A stretch of 42,906 bases of DNA. It comes from Paludibacteraceae bacterium. Its GTDB lineage: Bacteria; Bacteroidota; Bacteroidia; Bacteroidales; Paludibacteraceae. Shown in pieces: positions 26,460 to 34,548 of the stretch (within the stretch, counting starts at the first letter, position 1; each line of letters starts with the position of its first letter). Position numbers and translations under genes: made by a program. Under the pieces are notes generated by a model that saw only the letters and a program-made list of their open reading frames with translations, did no database searches and was not told the DNA's origin. The stretch spans positions 1-42,906 of the forward strand of contig JAKSNS010000024.1 of NCBI GenBank assembly GCA_024399545.1. The letters run 5' to 3'.

Positions 26460-27628
26460 ATTTTGGTCCCCTCTATTATTAACTTATTGTTGTTTTTGTC
26501 GGTGCTCAGGAAGATGTAACGGTCGCCACCATCCACAGTGCCAAACTTTTTCCTGACCTCAGCCACGCTCATCGGGAAATTCCTTACAGCTATGTTTGCC
26601 TTCCCTTTGAGCATCCTTGTTGCGTCTTTTTTGTTAAAACCGCACACCTCGCTTACCTTAAACATCCTTCCGGGAAAATTCCCCTTCGTGACATACAGAT
26701 GCGAACTGGCTGCAAGCATTTTTGCTCCGTACCTTTGGCACATGGTTTTCCATGCACCGCTTTTCATAAAAGCTGCAAAAGGTTCGGCGATTACGTCTCC
26801 TTTTTGCAGGCAATCAACGTATTCCTCGTTTGCCGACGACTCTTCCCCCAATGTGAATTTCATTCTCATGCATTCGTCCCTGCAAAACTCGACAGCCTCA
26901 ATCTCCGTTCCATTGCCGCTGTCGGTTACTATGGCTACGAGTTCCTTGCACTCGTTGTTTACGGATACTATTGTTACGCTTTGGGGCGAGAGTACCTCGA
27001 TGCACTCTTTTATGTCAAGCATAGGACTGAGTTTAATAACCACTTTCTCAGCTGTTTCCCTCAGTTCTGGCAGCAGTTTTTTTATGTCAGGCGTGCAATC
27101 CCCAATCCTAAAGACTTTGCAGCCTTTTATGTTACGTCGAGCGGGGTCAACGAAAATAAGTCCCACTTTCTCGCCCCTGTTCTCCTCAATCCATTTCTCG
27201 GCGGTCATTTCGCTGACCGTCACGTTGTTGGCTAAGAGTGGCATGTTGTGCCGTGCGGCTTCGCATAACTCTGGATTTTGCTCTACGTAGGTCATCTCGT
27301 CGCACAACTTCGATAAGGCTATCGTGTCAATGCCCATTCCGCCGGTCAGGTCAACGCCTTTTTTATAGTGTCCACCTACGATTTCACGTTTGAAACCAGC
27401 CGTCTTCTCAGACGAGCATTGCTCGGTGGCAAGTCTTGACGGGAAGCGTGTCGCTTTGTTGGCAGTGAACGACGGCAGTTTCTCCATCATCCTCTGTCTC
27501 AGTTCAATCTGCATAAGTGCGCTGCGTAGTTCCTCGCCTTGCAGCGTATGTTTTTTCAACGCCAAAAAACGCACGTCATCATCGATATGCGTCTCAACGA
27601 AAGTTTCTATTTCGTCACTCCATACCAC
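26456..27628 (-). CDS. Class I SAM-dependent methyltransferase with THUMP-like C-terminal domain
   Basis: 390 aa. SAM-binding motif GVDLTGGMGIDTIALSKLCDEMTYVE at about 115-140 and a catalytic-type LIFVDPARRN. The C-terminal part (about 320-390, GRMFKVSEVCGFNKKDATRML) fits the THUMP-like domain found with these enzymes; an RNA substrate is likely. It starts at GTG 27628, since the N-terminal ETHIDDDVRFLALKK fits the family; the promoter lies so close that the mRNA is probably leaderless. Its TGA overlaps the next ATG (ATGA). First gene of the six-gene operon. Confidence 0.85.
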   Translation of the reverse strand: MVWSDEIETFVETHIDDDVRFLALKKHTLQGEELRSALMQIELRQRMMEKLPSFTANKATRFPSRLATEQCSSEKTAGFKREIVGGHYKKGVDLTGGMGIDTIALSKLCDEMTYVEQNPELCEAARHNMPLLANNVTVSEMTAEKWIEENRGEKVGLIFVDPARRNIKGCKVFRIGDCTPDIKKLLPELRETAEKVVIKLSPMLDIKECIEVLSPQSVTIVSVNNECKELVAIVTDSGNGTEIEAVEFCRDECMRMKFTLGEESSANEEYVDCLQKGDVIAEPFAAFMKSGAWKTMCQRYGAKMLAASSHLYVTKGNFPGRMFKVSEVCGFNKKDATRMLKGKANIAVRNFPMSVAEVRKKFGTVDGGDRYIFLSTDKNNNKLIIEGTKI

Positions 27629-27632
27629 GGTG

Positions 27633-27664
27633 CAAATTTACTGCTTTTTTTTCTAATTGCCAAA
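27633..27664 (-). promoter_or_regulatory. Bacteroidota-type promoter of the six-gene operon
   Basis: Minus strand: TTTG (27661-27664), 20 bases, TAAATTTG (27633-27640). The GTG start is 4 bases past the -7 box, so transcription would begin at or very near the first codon. Confidence 0.75.
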
Positions 27665-27683
27665 TTTTCGTGGCAAAAATAAT

Positions 27684-30662
27684 TCACAACATTAACACTT
27701 CTTCCGCCTCGTCGGTTTCTGCGTAGTATATGTAACCTTTGACTTCATAACCCAGTGCTTTCAGCCCACTGCAATACCCACGAACCTGCACCGCATATTT
27801 ATCACTTTTCTGCCCGAATTTCCAATCCACTACAACTGCCTCATTGCCACGGAACATCACTCTGTCGGGTCTTAACGTTCGTCCATTGTACGCAAATTCC
27901 CTCTCGTTCCACACTGTCTCCCAATGCCTTGCGAACCATTTTCGGCTACGCACCTTTTCCCAAATCCTCCTCTGTTCCTCATCCATATCCCCCACCTCGT
28001 CTTCGTAACTTATCGACGCTAACCAGTTGTGTTTCTCTATTCCAGCCTCCTGTTCTTCGCTTTTTGGCACTCGCACGTTCATCTGTCCTGGCATTTCCAC
28101 AAGTTCCACTGCGTTCCCGTGTTCACGAGCCTTTATGTCGTTGTCTGCCACCTTTTTATCATATTCCTCTTCCTCTTTGGCGATTTCTGTTATTCCTTCG
28201 CCCCATCCCTCCAACGCTTTTTCCAACAGGTTTACCATGCAGTAGTTATTGCCGTGGCACATCTCTTTCTCTTTTGTTTTATTGCCCACGATGAGCATAT
28301 TGTTTTCCGCCCTTGTCGTCGCCACGTAGAGTGCGTTGAGTTCGTCTATGCAGCACTCTTCCCATTCTTCGGTCTGTTTATCTTCGTATGCCGAACATTT
28401 TACGTCGTTTTTGTAAATGTCAATAAATACATGGCTAACGTCGTGGTCGCTAAACTGTTGCGGTGTCTCAACTGGAAGCATTTTGTCGAAGCGGCTGTTG
28501 TAACCGCATTCCCACGAGGTGCTGTTCATCATCAGTGCTACATTGGTGAATTGCAACCCTTTGGATTTGTGTATCGTCATTATCTTGACCGCCTCGTCGT
28601 CTGCAGGCAGTGGTACGCATGCCGTCTTGCTTTTCTCTTCCCAATACTCCAACCAGCGGCCTACGTTGCCGTCGTTGTTGCGTGTCCATGTCCGTATTAT
28701 GTCTGCCAACGTAAATACGAATGTACGGTGCGCGTTTCCGTCCAATGTGTCCATTGAATATCTGCGTACGATAGCCATAGTCATCTGTTCCAAAGGCAGC
28801 CACCGCAGGCTTTCCAATAGTTCTGTGTCCAGTTCGCAGTTGTCGCTTATGCACCTTTGCATGCTTTTCATTTTCTTGGTCGGCAGTTCTCCTCCGTCCG
28901 ACAGCACATACTCCATTGCAGCTATTATATACATTACGCAGATGTCGTTAGCCACCAGCAAAGACTCTGTGGATACGAATTTTATCCCAGCCTCGGCCAA
29001 CGCTCCAGCCACAAATTGCGCCTCGTCGTTTTTCCTTACCAGCACCGCGCTTCCCCTCAGTTCCCCTTTCGTTTTCAAGTCATTGAACCATCCGATTATC
29101 CTCCGCATGGCAAATTCCTGGAATTGTTCTTTTTTGTATTCCGCTATAACTACATTGACGTTCCCTCCGCCTTCTTTCTCTCTTGCGCAACTCTGCCGCA
29201 CGTTTCCGTAGATTGTCGGCAAGTTACCTCCCATCAATTCTGCGAACCTCTCCGTTACTTTTTCATATAATGTGTTGTTGAACTCCACGATGCCCCTTTT
29301 GCTCCTGAAGTTACGGTCAAGTTCCATTACGTCGCATTGTTCTGGGAATGTTTCTGTTATCCCTTTTTCCAGTATCCTCCAGTCGCCGTTCCTCCATCTG
29401 TAAATGCTCTGTTTCACGTCGCCCACTACCAAGGATTCTTTGCCCATACTGTTGCTTTCCGTTATTAGCGGCACGAAGTTTTCCCACTGTTTTTCTGACG
29501 TGTCCTGAAATTCGTCTATCATGTAATGGTCTGTCCCTAAGCCTGTTTTTTCGTATATGAACGGTGCGCTGCTGTTGCCAACGATTTCGTTTATCAGGTG
29601 GTTGGCTGACGATACCATAATCGTGTCGTTTTGTCGGCACACCATCTCTATCTCGCGGTCCAGTTCTGCGATGACTCCTGTGTAGTTTATGCTGCGTGCT
29701 ATGGTTTTGCATGTGCAAAGTTCCTCGCCTTTCTCTATCCCCATCACTTTTTGCAGCTTTTCCGTGAGCCATGGCCCGTCGTCAGGCGCGGCTTTGTTTT
29801 TCTTGTTGAACCAAGCGTTGCTGTCCCACAAGCATTTCGTCAGTGTCTTCGAGTCTGTTTTTCTGTTTGTTATCGCTTTTATGCAGTTGGTCGTCGCCCC
29901 GTCAATGCTTTTTATCCTCTCTTCCATTTCGCCCCAAATGGCGTTTGCCTCTTCCGTCAGTTCGTCAATCCTTTTTCTCAGGCTTTTTTTTAGATTTTCG
30001 GCTTTGTCTGGTGTCTGCCTTGTTTCGCTTGCGTTGGTTCTATAAGTGTCTGTAAGTGTGTGTTTCGCTATTTTCACCAAGGCTGGTCGTATGCTCCATC
30101 TTTTACCGTCGCTGATTGATTCGCTCATCATGCTGCCCAGGAATTTTACCAGTGCGCGCCCCTCTGGCGATGTCTCTTCGAGTCTGTTGAGCATGTTGTC
30201 AACGGCTTGTTCCACTATTGCGTCTGTGTCAAGGTCAACGGTCGGCGTTTGGTCTATGCCCAACTCTCTTATGAAGGCGTTGACCACCTGGTTGAAGAAG
30301 CTGTCTATGGTCGATACCCTGACCATCTGCCAGTCCTCAAGCATGTCCTCAAGCATCATTCCTGCAGCCGTGCGTATGCGTTCGTCCGTCACTCCTCTTA
30401 CAATGTTTTGCTTTATCCTGTTTACGTAGTCTTGCAAACGGTTTTCCCTCATTTCGTACAGTGCTTTGACGATGCGCTGCTTCATCTCGTTGGTCGAATT
30501 GTTGGTGAAAGTGATGGCGAGAGTCCTGCGGTGGCTGTTTTTGACCCACCCCGTGCCGTGTGTGAGGTATTGCGTCTGGGCCTTCATTAGGTATTCTATG
30601 TATTTGACTGCCAGAGTGTATGTCTTTCCCGAACCTGCCGAGGCTTTGATGATTTCTACCAT
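27684..30662 (-). CDS. AddA-like UvrD-family helicase-nuclease (RecB/AddA type)
   Basis: 992 aa. Walker A ASAGSGKTYTL at the N-terminus, then TLAITFTNNSTNEMKQRI, MIDEFQDTSEKQWENF (Walker B), VVGDVKQSIYRWRNGD, MTIHKSKGLQF and LYVATTRAENNMLIVG: the full UvrD/Rep set. The C-terminus has a PD-(D/E)xK nuclease motif (RPDRVMF then VVVDWKFGQ). It processes double-strand breaks for recombination. No addB partner is adjacent. The frame is open to 30689, but the -7 box lies there; the ATG at 30662 (MVEIIKASAGSGKT) fits the family and follows the promoter. Confidence 0.93.
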   Translation of the reverse strand: MVEIIKASAGSGKTYTLAVKYIEYLMKAQTQYLTHGTGWVKNSHRRTLAITFTNNSTNEMKQRIVKALYEMRENRLQDYVNRIKQNIVRGVTDERIRTAAGMMLEDMLEDWQMVRVSTIDSFFNQVVNAFIRELGIDQTPTVDLDTDAIVEQAVDNMLNRLEETSPEGRALVKFLGSMMSESISDGKRWSIRPALVKIAKHTLTDTYRTNASETRQTPDKAENLKKSLRKRIDELTEEANAIWGEMEERIKSIDGATTNCIKAITNRKTDSKTLTKCLWDSNAWFNKKNKAAPDDGPWLTEKLQKVMGIEKGEELCTCKTIARSINYTGVIAELDREIEMVCRQNDTIMVSSANHLINEIVGNSSAPFIYEKTGLGTDHYMIDEFQDTSEKQWENFVPLITESNSMGKESLVVGDVKQSIYRWRNGDWRILEKGITETFPEQCDVMELDRNFRSKRGIVEFNNTLYEKVTERFAELMGGNLPTIYGNVRQSCAREKEGGGNVNVVIAEYKKEQFQEFAMRRIIGWFNDLKTKGELRGSAVLVRKNDEAQFVAGALAEAGIKFVSTESLLVANDICVMYIIAAMEYVLSDGGELPTKKMKSMQRCISDNCELDTELLESLRWLPLEQMTMAIVRRYSMDTLDGNAHRTFVFTLADIIRTWTRNNDGNVGRWLEYWEEKSKTACVPLPADDEAVKIMTIHKSKGLQFTNVALMMNSTSWECGYNSRFDKMLPVETPQQFSDHDVSHVFIDIYKNDVKCSAYEDKQTEEWEECCIDELNALYVATTRAENNMLIVGNKTKEKEMCHGNNYCMVNLLEKALEGWGEGITEIAKEEEEYDKKVADNDIKAREHGNAVELVEMPGQMNVRVPKSEEQEAGIEKHNWLASISYEDEVGDMDEEQRRIWEKVRSRKWFARHWETVWNEREFAYNGRTLRPDRVMFRGNEAVVVDWKFGQKSDKYAVQVRGYCSGLKALGYEVKGYIYYAETDEAEEVLML

Positions 30663-30686
30663 ATTTTTGCCGTGATTTTTCTGCTG

Positions 30687-30717
30687 CAAATATAGTCAAA
30701 AAAATTTGGTTGTCAAA
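30687..30717 (-). promoter_or_regulatory. Promoter of the AddA-like gene (minus strand)
   Basis: TTTG (30714-30717), 19 bases, TATATTTG (30687-30694). This exact consensus match decides the start codon at 30662. It interleaves with the promoter of the ClC gene on the other strand. Confidence 0.8.
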
Positions 30718-30736
30718 AAAAAATTCACTAATTTTG
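30705..30736 (+). promoter_or_regulatory. Promoter of the ClC channel gene (plus strand)
   Basis: TTTG (30705-30708), 20 bases, TAATTTTG (30729-30736). It decides for the ATG at 30758 over an upstream TTG at 30710. Its -33 box lies inside the spacer of the opposing promoter, so the two polymerases would compete. Confidence 0.8.
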
Positions 30737-30757
30737 CAGCCGATTTTTACCTTCGCT

Positions 30758-32536
30758 ATGCATAACTCACAAAAACATATTTCAAAGACTTTGGATTGGC
30801 GTGTGCGCCACGTCTCCGACCACAATTTGGTCTATATCCTTGCCTTGTTCACTGGTTTCGGCTGTGCCTTTGCGGCTTTCGTACTTAAGTCCGTTGTTGG
30901 CTTTATTCAGGGCTTTGTCACCACGTTGACCCATAATGATGTCAATTGGTGGTATCTCGTCCTTCCTGCCGTCGGAATTGCAATTGCGGCGTTTTACGTC
31001 AACCGGATGGTGAAGGATGACATCTCCCATGGCGTTACGCGTATCCTTTATGCCATCTCGCAGCATAAGGCTATAATCAAGGTCCATAATATGTGGTCTT
31101 CGGTCATAGCGTCTGCCATCACAATCGGTTTTGGTGGCTCTGTCGGTGCCGAGGCTCCTATGGTGCTGACAGGATCTGCCATTGGTTCCAACCTTGGCCG
31201 CCTCTTCCGCCTTGATCAGCACACCCTTATGCTTCTCGTGGGCTGTGGCGCGGCTGGTGCCCTTGGCGGCATTTTCAAGGCTCCAATCGCTGGCGTTACT
31301 TTCGTTATGGAGGTGCTGCTTATTGATTTCACTATGTCGTCCATTGTGCCTATTCTGATAACATCTGTCACTGCCACAGCTTTTGCTTATCTTTTCACGG
31401 GCAGCGATTGTCTCTTCCCTTTCACTGATTATCAGCCTTTCACCCTTCACCGTGTCCCTTTTACTATTGTCCTTGGCCTCGCATGTGGCTTCGTCGCTCT
31501 CTATTTCACCCGCGGCATGAATCTGCTCGAAGGTCTTTTCCGCCGTGTCTCAAGCCCTTTGCTCAAATGGCTGGTTGGCGGTGTGATGCTTGGTCTGCTC
31601 ATTTTCCTTTTCCCTCCGCTCTATGGCGAGGGTTACGATAGCATAACTTTTTTGTTGTCCGACGACCCGTCTAACCTTTTCTCCCAGTCGCCTTTCCGTT
31701 CGCTGCAAGACACCCGTTGGGGGGTGGTCCTTTTCCTTGGGCTTATTGTTTTCTTCAAGATTTTCGCCACCGCTGCCACAAACGGTGCGGGTGGTACTGG
31801 CGGTATTTTCGCCCCTTCGCTTTTCGTGGGGTGCCTCACTGGCTTTGCCGTGGGGCTTGTGTTCAATAATTTCGGTTTCGACGTCCCTTTGACCAATTTC
31901 GCTTTCGCTGGCATGGCTGGGCTTATGTCTGCCGTCATGCATGCACCTCTTACGGGTATATTCTTGATTGCCGAGTTGACTGGTGGTTACGACCTCTTCA
32001 TGACGCTCATGATTACATCCGTGGTTGCATATCTCACCATAATTGTTTTCGAGCCTCACTCGCTCTATGCCATGCGTCTTGCCAAGAAGGGCGAACTTCT
32101 TACTCACCACAAGGATCGTGCCGTCCTCACCCTTATGAACCTTGACAATGTCATCGAGACCGACCTCCTTGCCGTTTCCCCTGAGATGACTCTTGGCGAA
32201 CTGGTGAAGGTAATCTCCAAATCCCACCGCAATATTTTCCCTGTCGTCGAAAACTACACTGAACGCCTCGTTGGCATCGTTACCCTTGACGAGGTTCGTA
32301 ACATAATGTTCCAGCCTCGTCTTTACGACCGCTTCACGGTTTATAAACTTATGTCAATCCCTCCTGGCAAAATCATTGAGAATATGCCTATGGACAAGGT
32401 TATGGATATGTTCGAGAGTACTGGAGCGTGGAATCTCCCGGTCGTTGACGAGAAAGGTGCCTACAAAGGCTTTGTCTCCAAATCAAAGATATTCAACATC
32501 TACCGCAACGTCCTTGTGAACTTCTCCGAGGAATAA
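30758..32536 (+). CDS. ClC-family chloride channel/transporter with CBS domains
   Basis: 592 aa. About ten membrane helices. ClC filter motifs: GGSVGAEAPMVLTGSAIGS (usual form GxEGP) and NGAGGTGGIFAPSLFVG (GGIFAP). In the first motif the usual GREGP Glu-Gly reads GAEAP; the gating Glu appears kept. The C-terminal tail (about 470-590) holds two CBS domains (VSPEMTLGELVKVI, IFPVVE, GIVTLDEVR and IENMPMDKVMDMFES, LPVVDEKG), which bind adenine nucleotides in other members. It moves Cl- across the inner membrane, as channel or H+ antiporter. Confidence 0.93.
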   Translation: MHNSQKHISKTLDWRVRHVSDHNLVYILALFTGFGCAFAAFVLKSVVGFIQGFVTTLTHNDVNWWYLVLPAVGIAIAAFYVNRMVKDDISHGVTRILYAISQHKAIIKVHNMWSSVIASAITIGFGGSVGAEAPMVLTGSAIGSNLGRLFRLDQHTLMLLVGCGAAGALGGIFKAPIAGVTFVMEVLLIDFTMSSIVPILITSVTATAFAYLFTGSDCLFPFTDYQPFTLHRVPFTIVLGLACGFVALYFTRGMNLLEGLFRRVSSPLLKWLVGGVMLGLLIFLFPPLYGEGYDSITFLLSDDPSNLFSQSPFRSLQDTRWGVVLFLGLIVFFKIFATAATNGAGGTGGIFAPSLFVGCLTGFAVGLVFNNFGFDVPLTNFAFAGMAGLMSAVMHAPLTGIFLIAELTGGYDLFMTLMITSVVAYLTIIVFEPHSLYAMRLAKKGELLTHHKDRAVLTLMNLDNVIETDLLAVSPEMTLGELVKVISKSHRNIFPVVENYTERLVGIVTLDEVRNIMFQPRLYDRFTVYKLMSIPPGKIIENMPMDKVMDMFESTGAWNLPVVDEKGAYKGFVSKSKIFNIYRNVLVNFSEE

Positions 32537-32589
32537 ATACTGTTTTATCCTCATTCCCCAAGATAATAAACTTAACAACGAATCATTTT

Positions 32590-34248
32590 ATGAAAAAATT
32601 CCTATTGCTTTTCGTGGTTCTCGTCTTGAATATAGGGCTGTGGGCTACAACACAGACGGTCACTTATCGTTATCCTGTGTACAACACTCCAGGCGACCCT
32701 GCCAGCGGTATTGCCTCGTGGACTACAGATTCGGCTGTTGCTACTGTGGTCGAGGATGCCACAACAACCCTCAACGCAGGCTGGTACGTAGTCACAGGCA
32801 CCGACGTGCAAACAAATACCCTCACCTGCACCGGCGCAGTTAACCTCATCCTTGCCGACGGTGCAACACTCACCGTAATAGGAGGGGGTTATAATGCCGG
32901 TATCACTGTATCCGGTAATGGCAACTCCCTCACCATCTACGCTCAATCCACTGGCATAACCCAAATGGGTACACTTAATGCGAATGGTTCATTTTATGGT
33001 GCAGGCATCGGTGGAGGATACGGTGCTATAGGTTCAAACATAACCATCAACGGCGGTACAGTCATTGCGAATGGTGGACTATTGGCCGCTGGCATTGGTG
33101 GCGGAGAGTTTGGTAACGGCTCAAACATCATTATCAATGGCGGCACAGTCACTGCGTATGGTGAAGATTATTCTGCAGGCATCGGCGGCGGACAAAATGG
33201 TAACGGCTCAGACATCATCATCAATGGCGGCTCAGTAACTGCGACCAGTAAAGCTTATGGTGCCGGCATCGGTGGAGGAAATGGAGGTGGCGGCTCAAAT
33301 ATCACCATCAATGGCGGCTCTGTCACTGCGAATGGTGGAAACTGTGGTGCTGGCATCGGTGGAGGAAATGGAGGTAGCGGCTCAAACATCTCCATCAATG
33401 GCGGCTCTGTCACTGCGAATGGTGGAGCCTTAGGGGACGGCATCGGTGGAGGAAATGGAGGTGGCGGCTCAAACATCACCGTGGCAACAACCCTCCTCGT
33501 TAGGGCAGACGGCAACAACCCTCCTACGACTGTTATTACAAATACCGGCTCTGACCTCGCAGGCAGTCTGTCAGACCGATGCTATGTGACGATAAAAACA
33601 CCTACCCCCGCTATCGTCTCCGCAAACGTGAACGACGAGACGATGGGCAGCGTCACTGGCGCAGGCGAATATTTAATAGGCGACCAGGTTTCCCTAACTG
33701 CCATTCCGACAGCCCACCATCATTTCGTCAACTGGGACAACGGCTCGACCGACAACCCTCTCACATTCATTGTTGACATGGATTCCACAGTGACTGCCAA
33801 CTTTGCCATCGACCAGCACGAGGTGACTACTGCTGTCAATGACACTGCCCTCGGTTCAGTCACTGGCGCAGGCACATACGACTATGGAACGACTGTCACC
33901 CTGACTGCCATCCCTGTCGCCCACGCCGAGTTCACAGGCTGGAGCAACGGCGAGACCGCCAACCCTCTCAACATCACGCTTACAAGCGACACCACCGTCA
34001 CTGCAAACTTCATCCTCCGCTCATCGGTTGACGACACCGAGGCTGACAGCTATGTGGCATACGCCGGGTACAACGAAATCGTCGTCACAGGCGCAGCCGA
34101 CCACACAGTGGCTGTTTACGACATGAACGGCCGTCTCGTGAAGGCTATCGAGAATGCCGCAGACATTGAGCGTATCAACGTCAATGTTGCCGGCGTATAT
34201 GTAATCCGCGTAAGCAACATGACCGCCGCAAGGGTAGTCGTGAAATAA
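32590..34248 (+). CDS. T9SS-exported glycine-rich repeat protein with two InlB-type repeats
   Basis: 552 aa. Signal peptide (MKKFLLLFVVLVLNIGLWA). From about 135 to 300 there are five full and one partial 29-residue repeats, consensus GAGIGGGxGxGSNITINGG, then SVTANGG: a likely beta-helix or beta-solenoid. Two divergent InlB/Flg_new-type repeats follow (GSVTGAGEYLIGDQVSLTAI and GSVTGAGTYDYGTTVTLTAI, each ending TVTANF). The C-terminal 70 residues (VAVYDMNGRLVKAIEN...GVYVIRVSNM) are a T9SS type A sorting domain. It is probably a surface adhesin or matrix protein; ligand unknown. No own promoter was seen in the 53-base gap after the ClC gene. Confidence 0.82.
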   Translation: MKKFLLLFVVLVLNIGLWATTQTVTYRYPVYNTPGDPASGIASWTTDSAVATVVEDATTTLNAGWYVVTGTDVQTNTLTCTGAVNLILADGATLTVIGGGYNAGITVSGNGNSLTIYAQSTGITQMGTLNANGSFYGAGIGGGYGAIGSNITINGGTVIANGGLLAAGIGGGEFGNGSNIIINGGTVTAYGEDYSAGIGGGQNGNGSDIIINGGSVTATSKAYGAGIGGGNGGGGSNITINGGSVTANGGNCGAGIGGGNGGSGSNISINGGSVTANGGALGDGIGGGNGGGGSNITVATTLLVRADGNNPPTTVITNTGSDLAGSLSDRCYVTIKTPTPAIVSANVNDETMGSVTGAGEYLIGDQVSLTAIPTAHHHFVNWDNGSTDNPLTFIVDMDSTVTANFAIDQHEVTTAVNDTALGSVTGAGTYDYGTTVTLTAIPVAHAEFTGWSNGETANPLNITLTSDTTVTANFILRSSVDDTEADSYVAYAGYNEIVVTGAADHTVAVYDMNGRLVKAIENAADIERINVNVAGVYVIRVSNMTAARVVVK

Positions 34249-34270
34249 TCAATCTAACGTCATAATAAAA

Positions 34271-34304
34271 AGCCCGCTCTTCCCCGAGGAGCGGGCTTTT
34301 TTTA
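34271..34304 (+). terminator. Rho-independent terminator after the first glycine-rich gene
   Basis: Stem AGCCCGCTC / GAGCGGGCT (34271-34279 and 34289-34297), 9-base loop, then seven T. A strong terminator, so the second paralogue needs its own promoter. Confidence 0.93.
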
Positions 34305-34437
34305 TATAATGTTGAGCAACTCTTCCATTCTCTTTATTTCTCTCTATTCCTCTACAAAAAATATTTTCCCCTCATTCCCTTGAAAATCAGCCTTTTTCCC
34401 ACTTATAAAAAATCCCCCAAAAAAACAAGGAAAATCC

Positions 34438-34469
34438 TTTGCCTGAATGAGAAATTTATTGTACCTTCG
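34438..34469 (+). promoter_or_regulatory. Probable promoter of the second glycine-rich gene
   Basis: TTTG (34438-34441), 20 bases, TACCTTCG (34462-34469; one mismatch to TAnnTTTG). It lies 80 bases upstream of the ATG, in the roughly 300-base spacer 34249-34548, which otherwise holds only the terminator. Confidence 0.6.
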
Positions 34470-34548
34470 TGTGCGGTTTTGCAGTTCTTCCCTCACTTTG
34501 TTAACACCTGATACATAATAATATAACAAACTTAATAACAAATCAATT

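Noticed and set aside
30710..30757. Upstream TTG start for the ClC gene
   Set aside because: It lies within the promoter; the consensus -7 box at 30729-30736 places transcription start after it.
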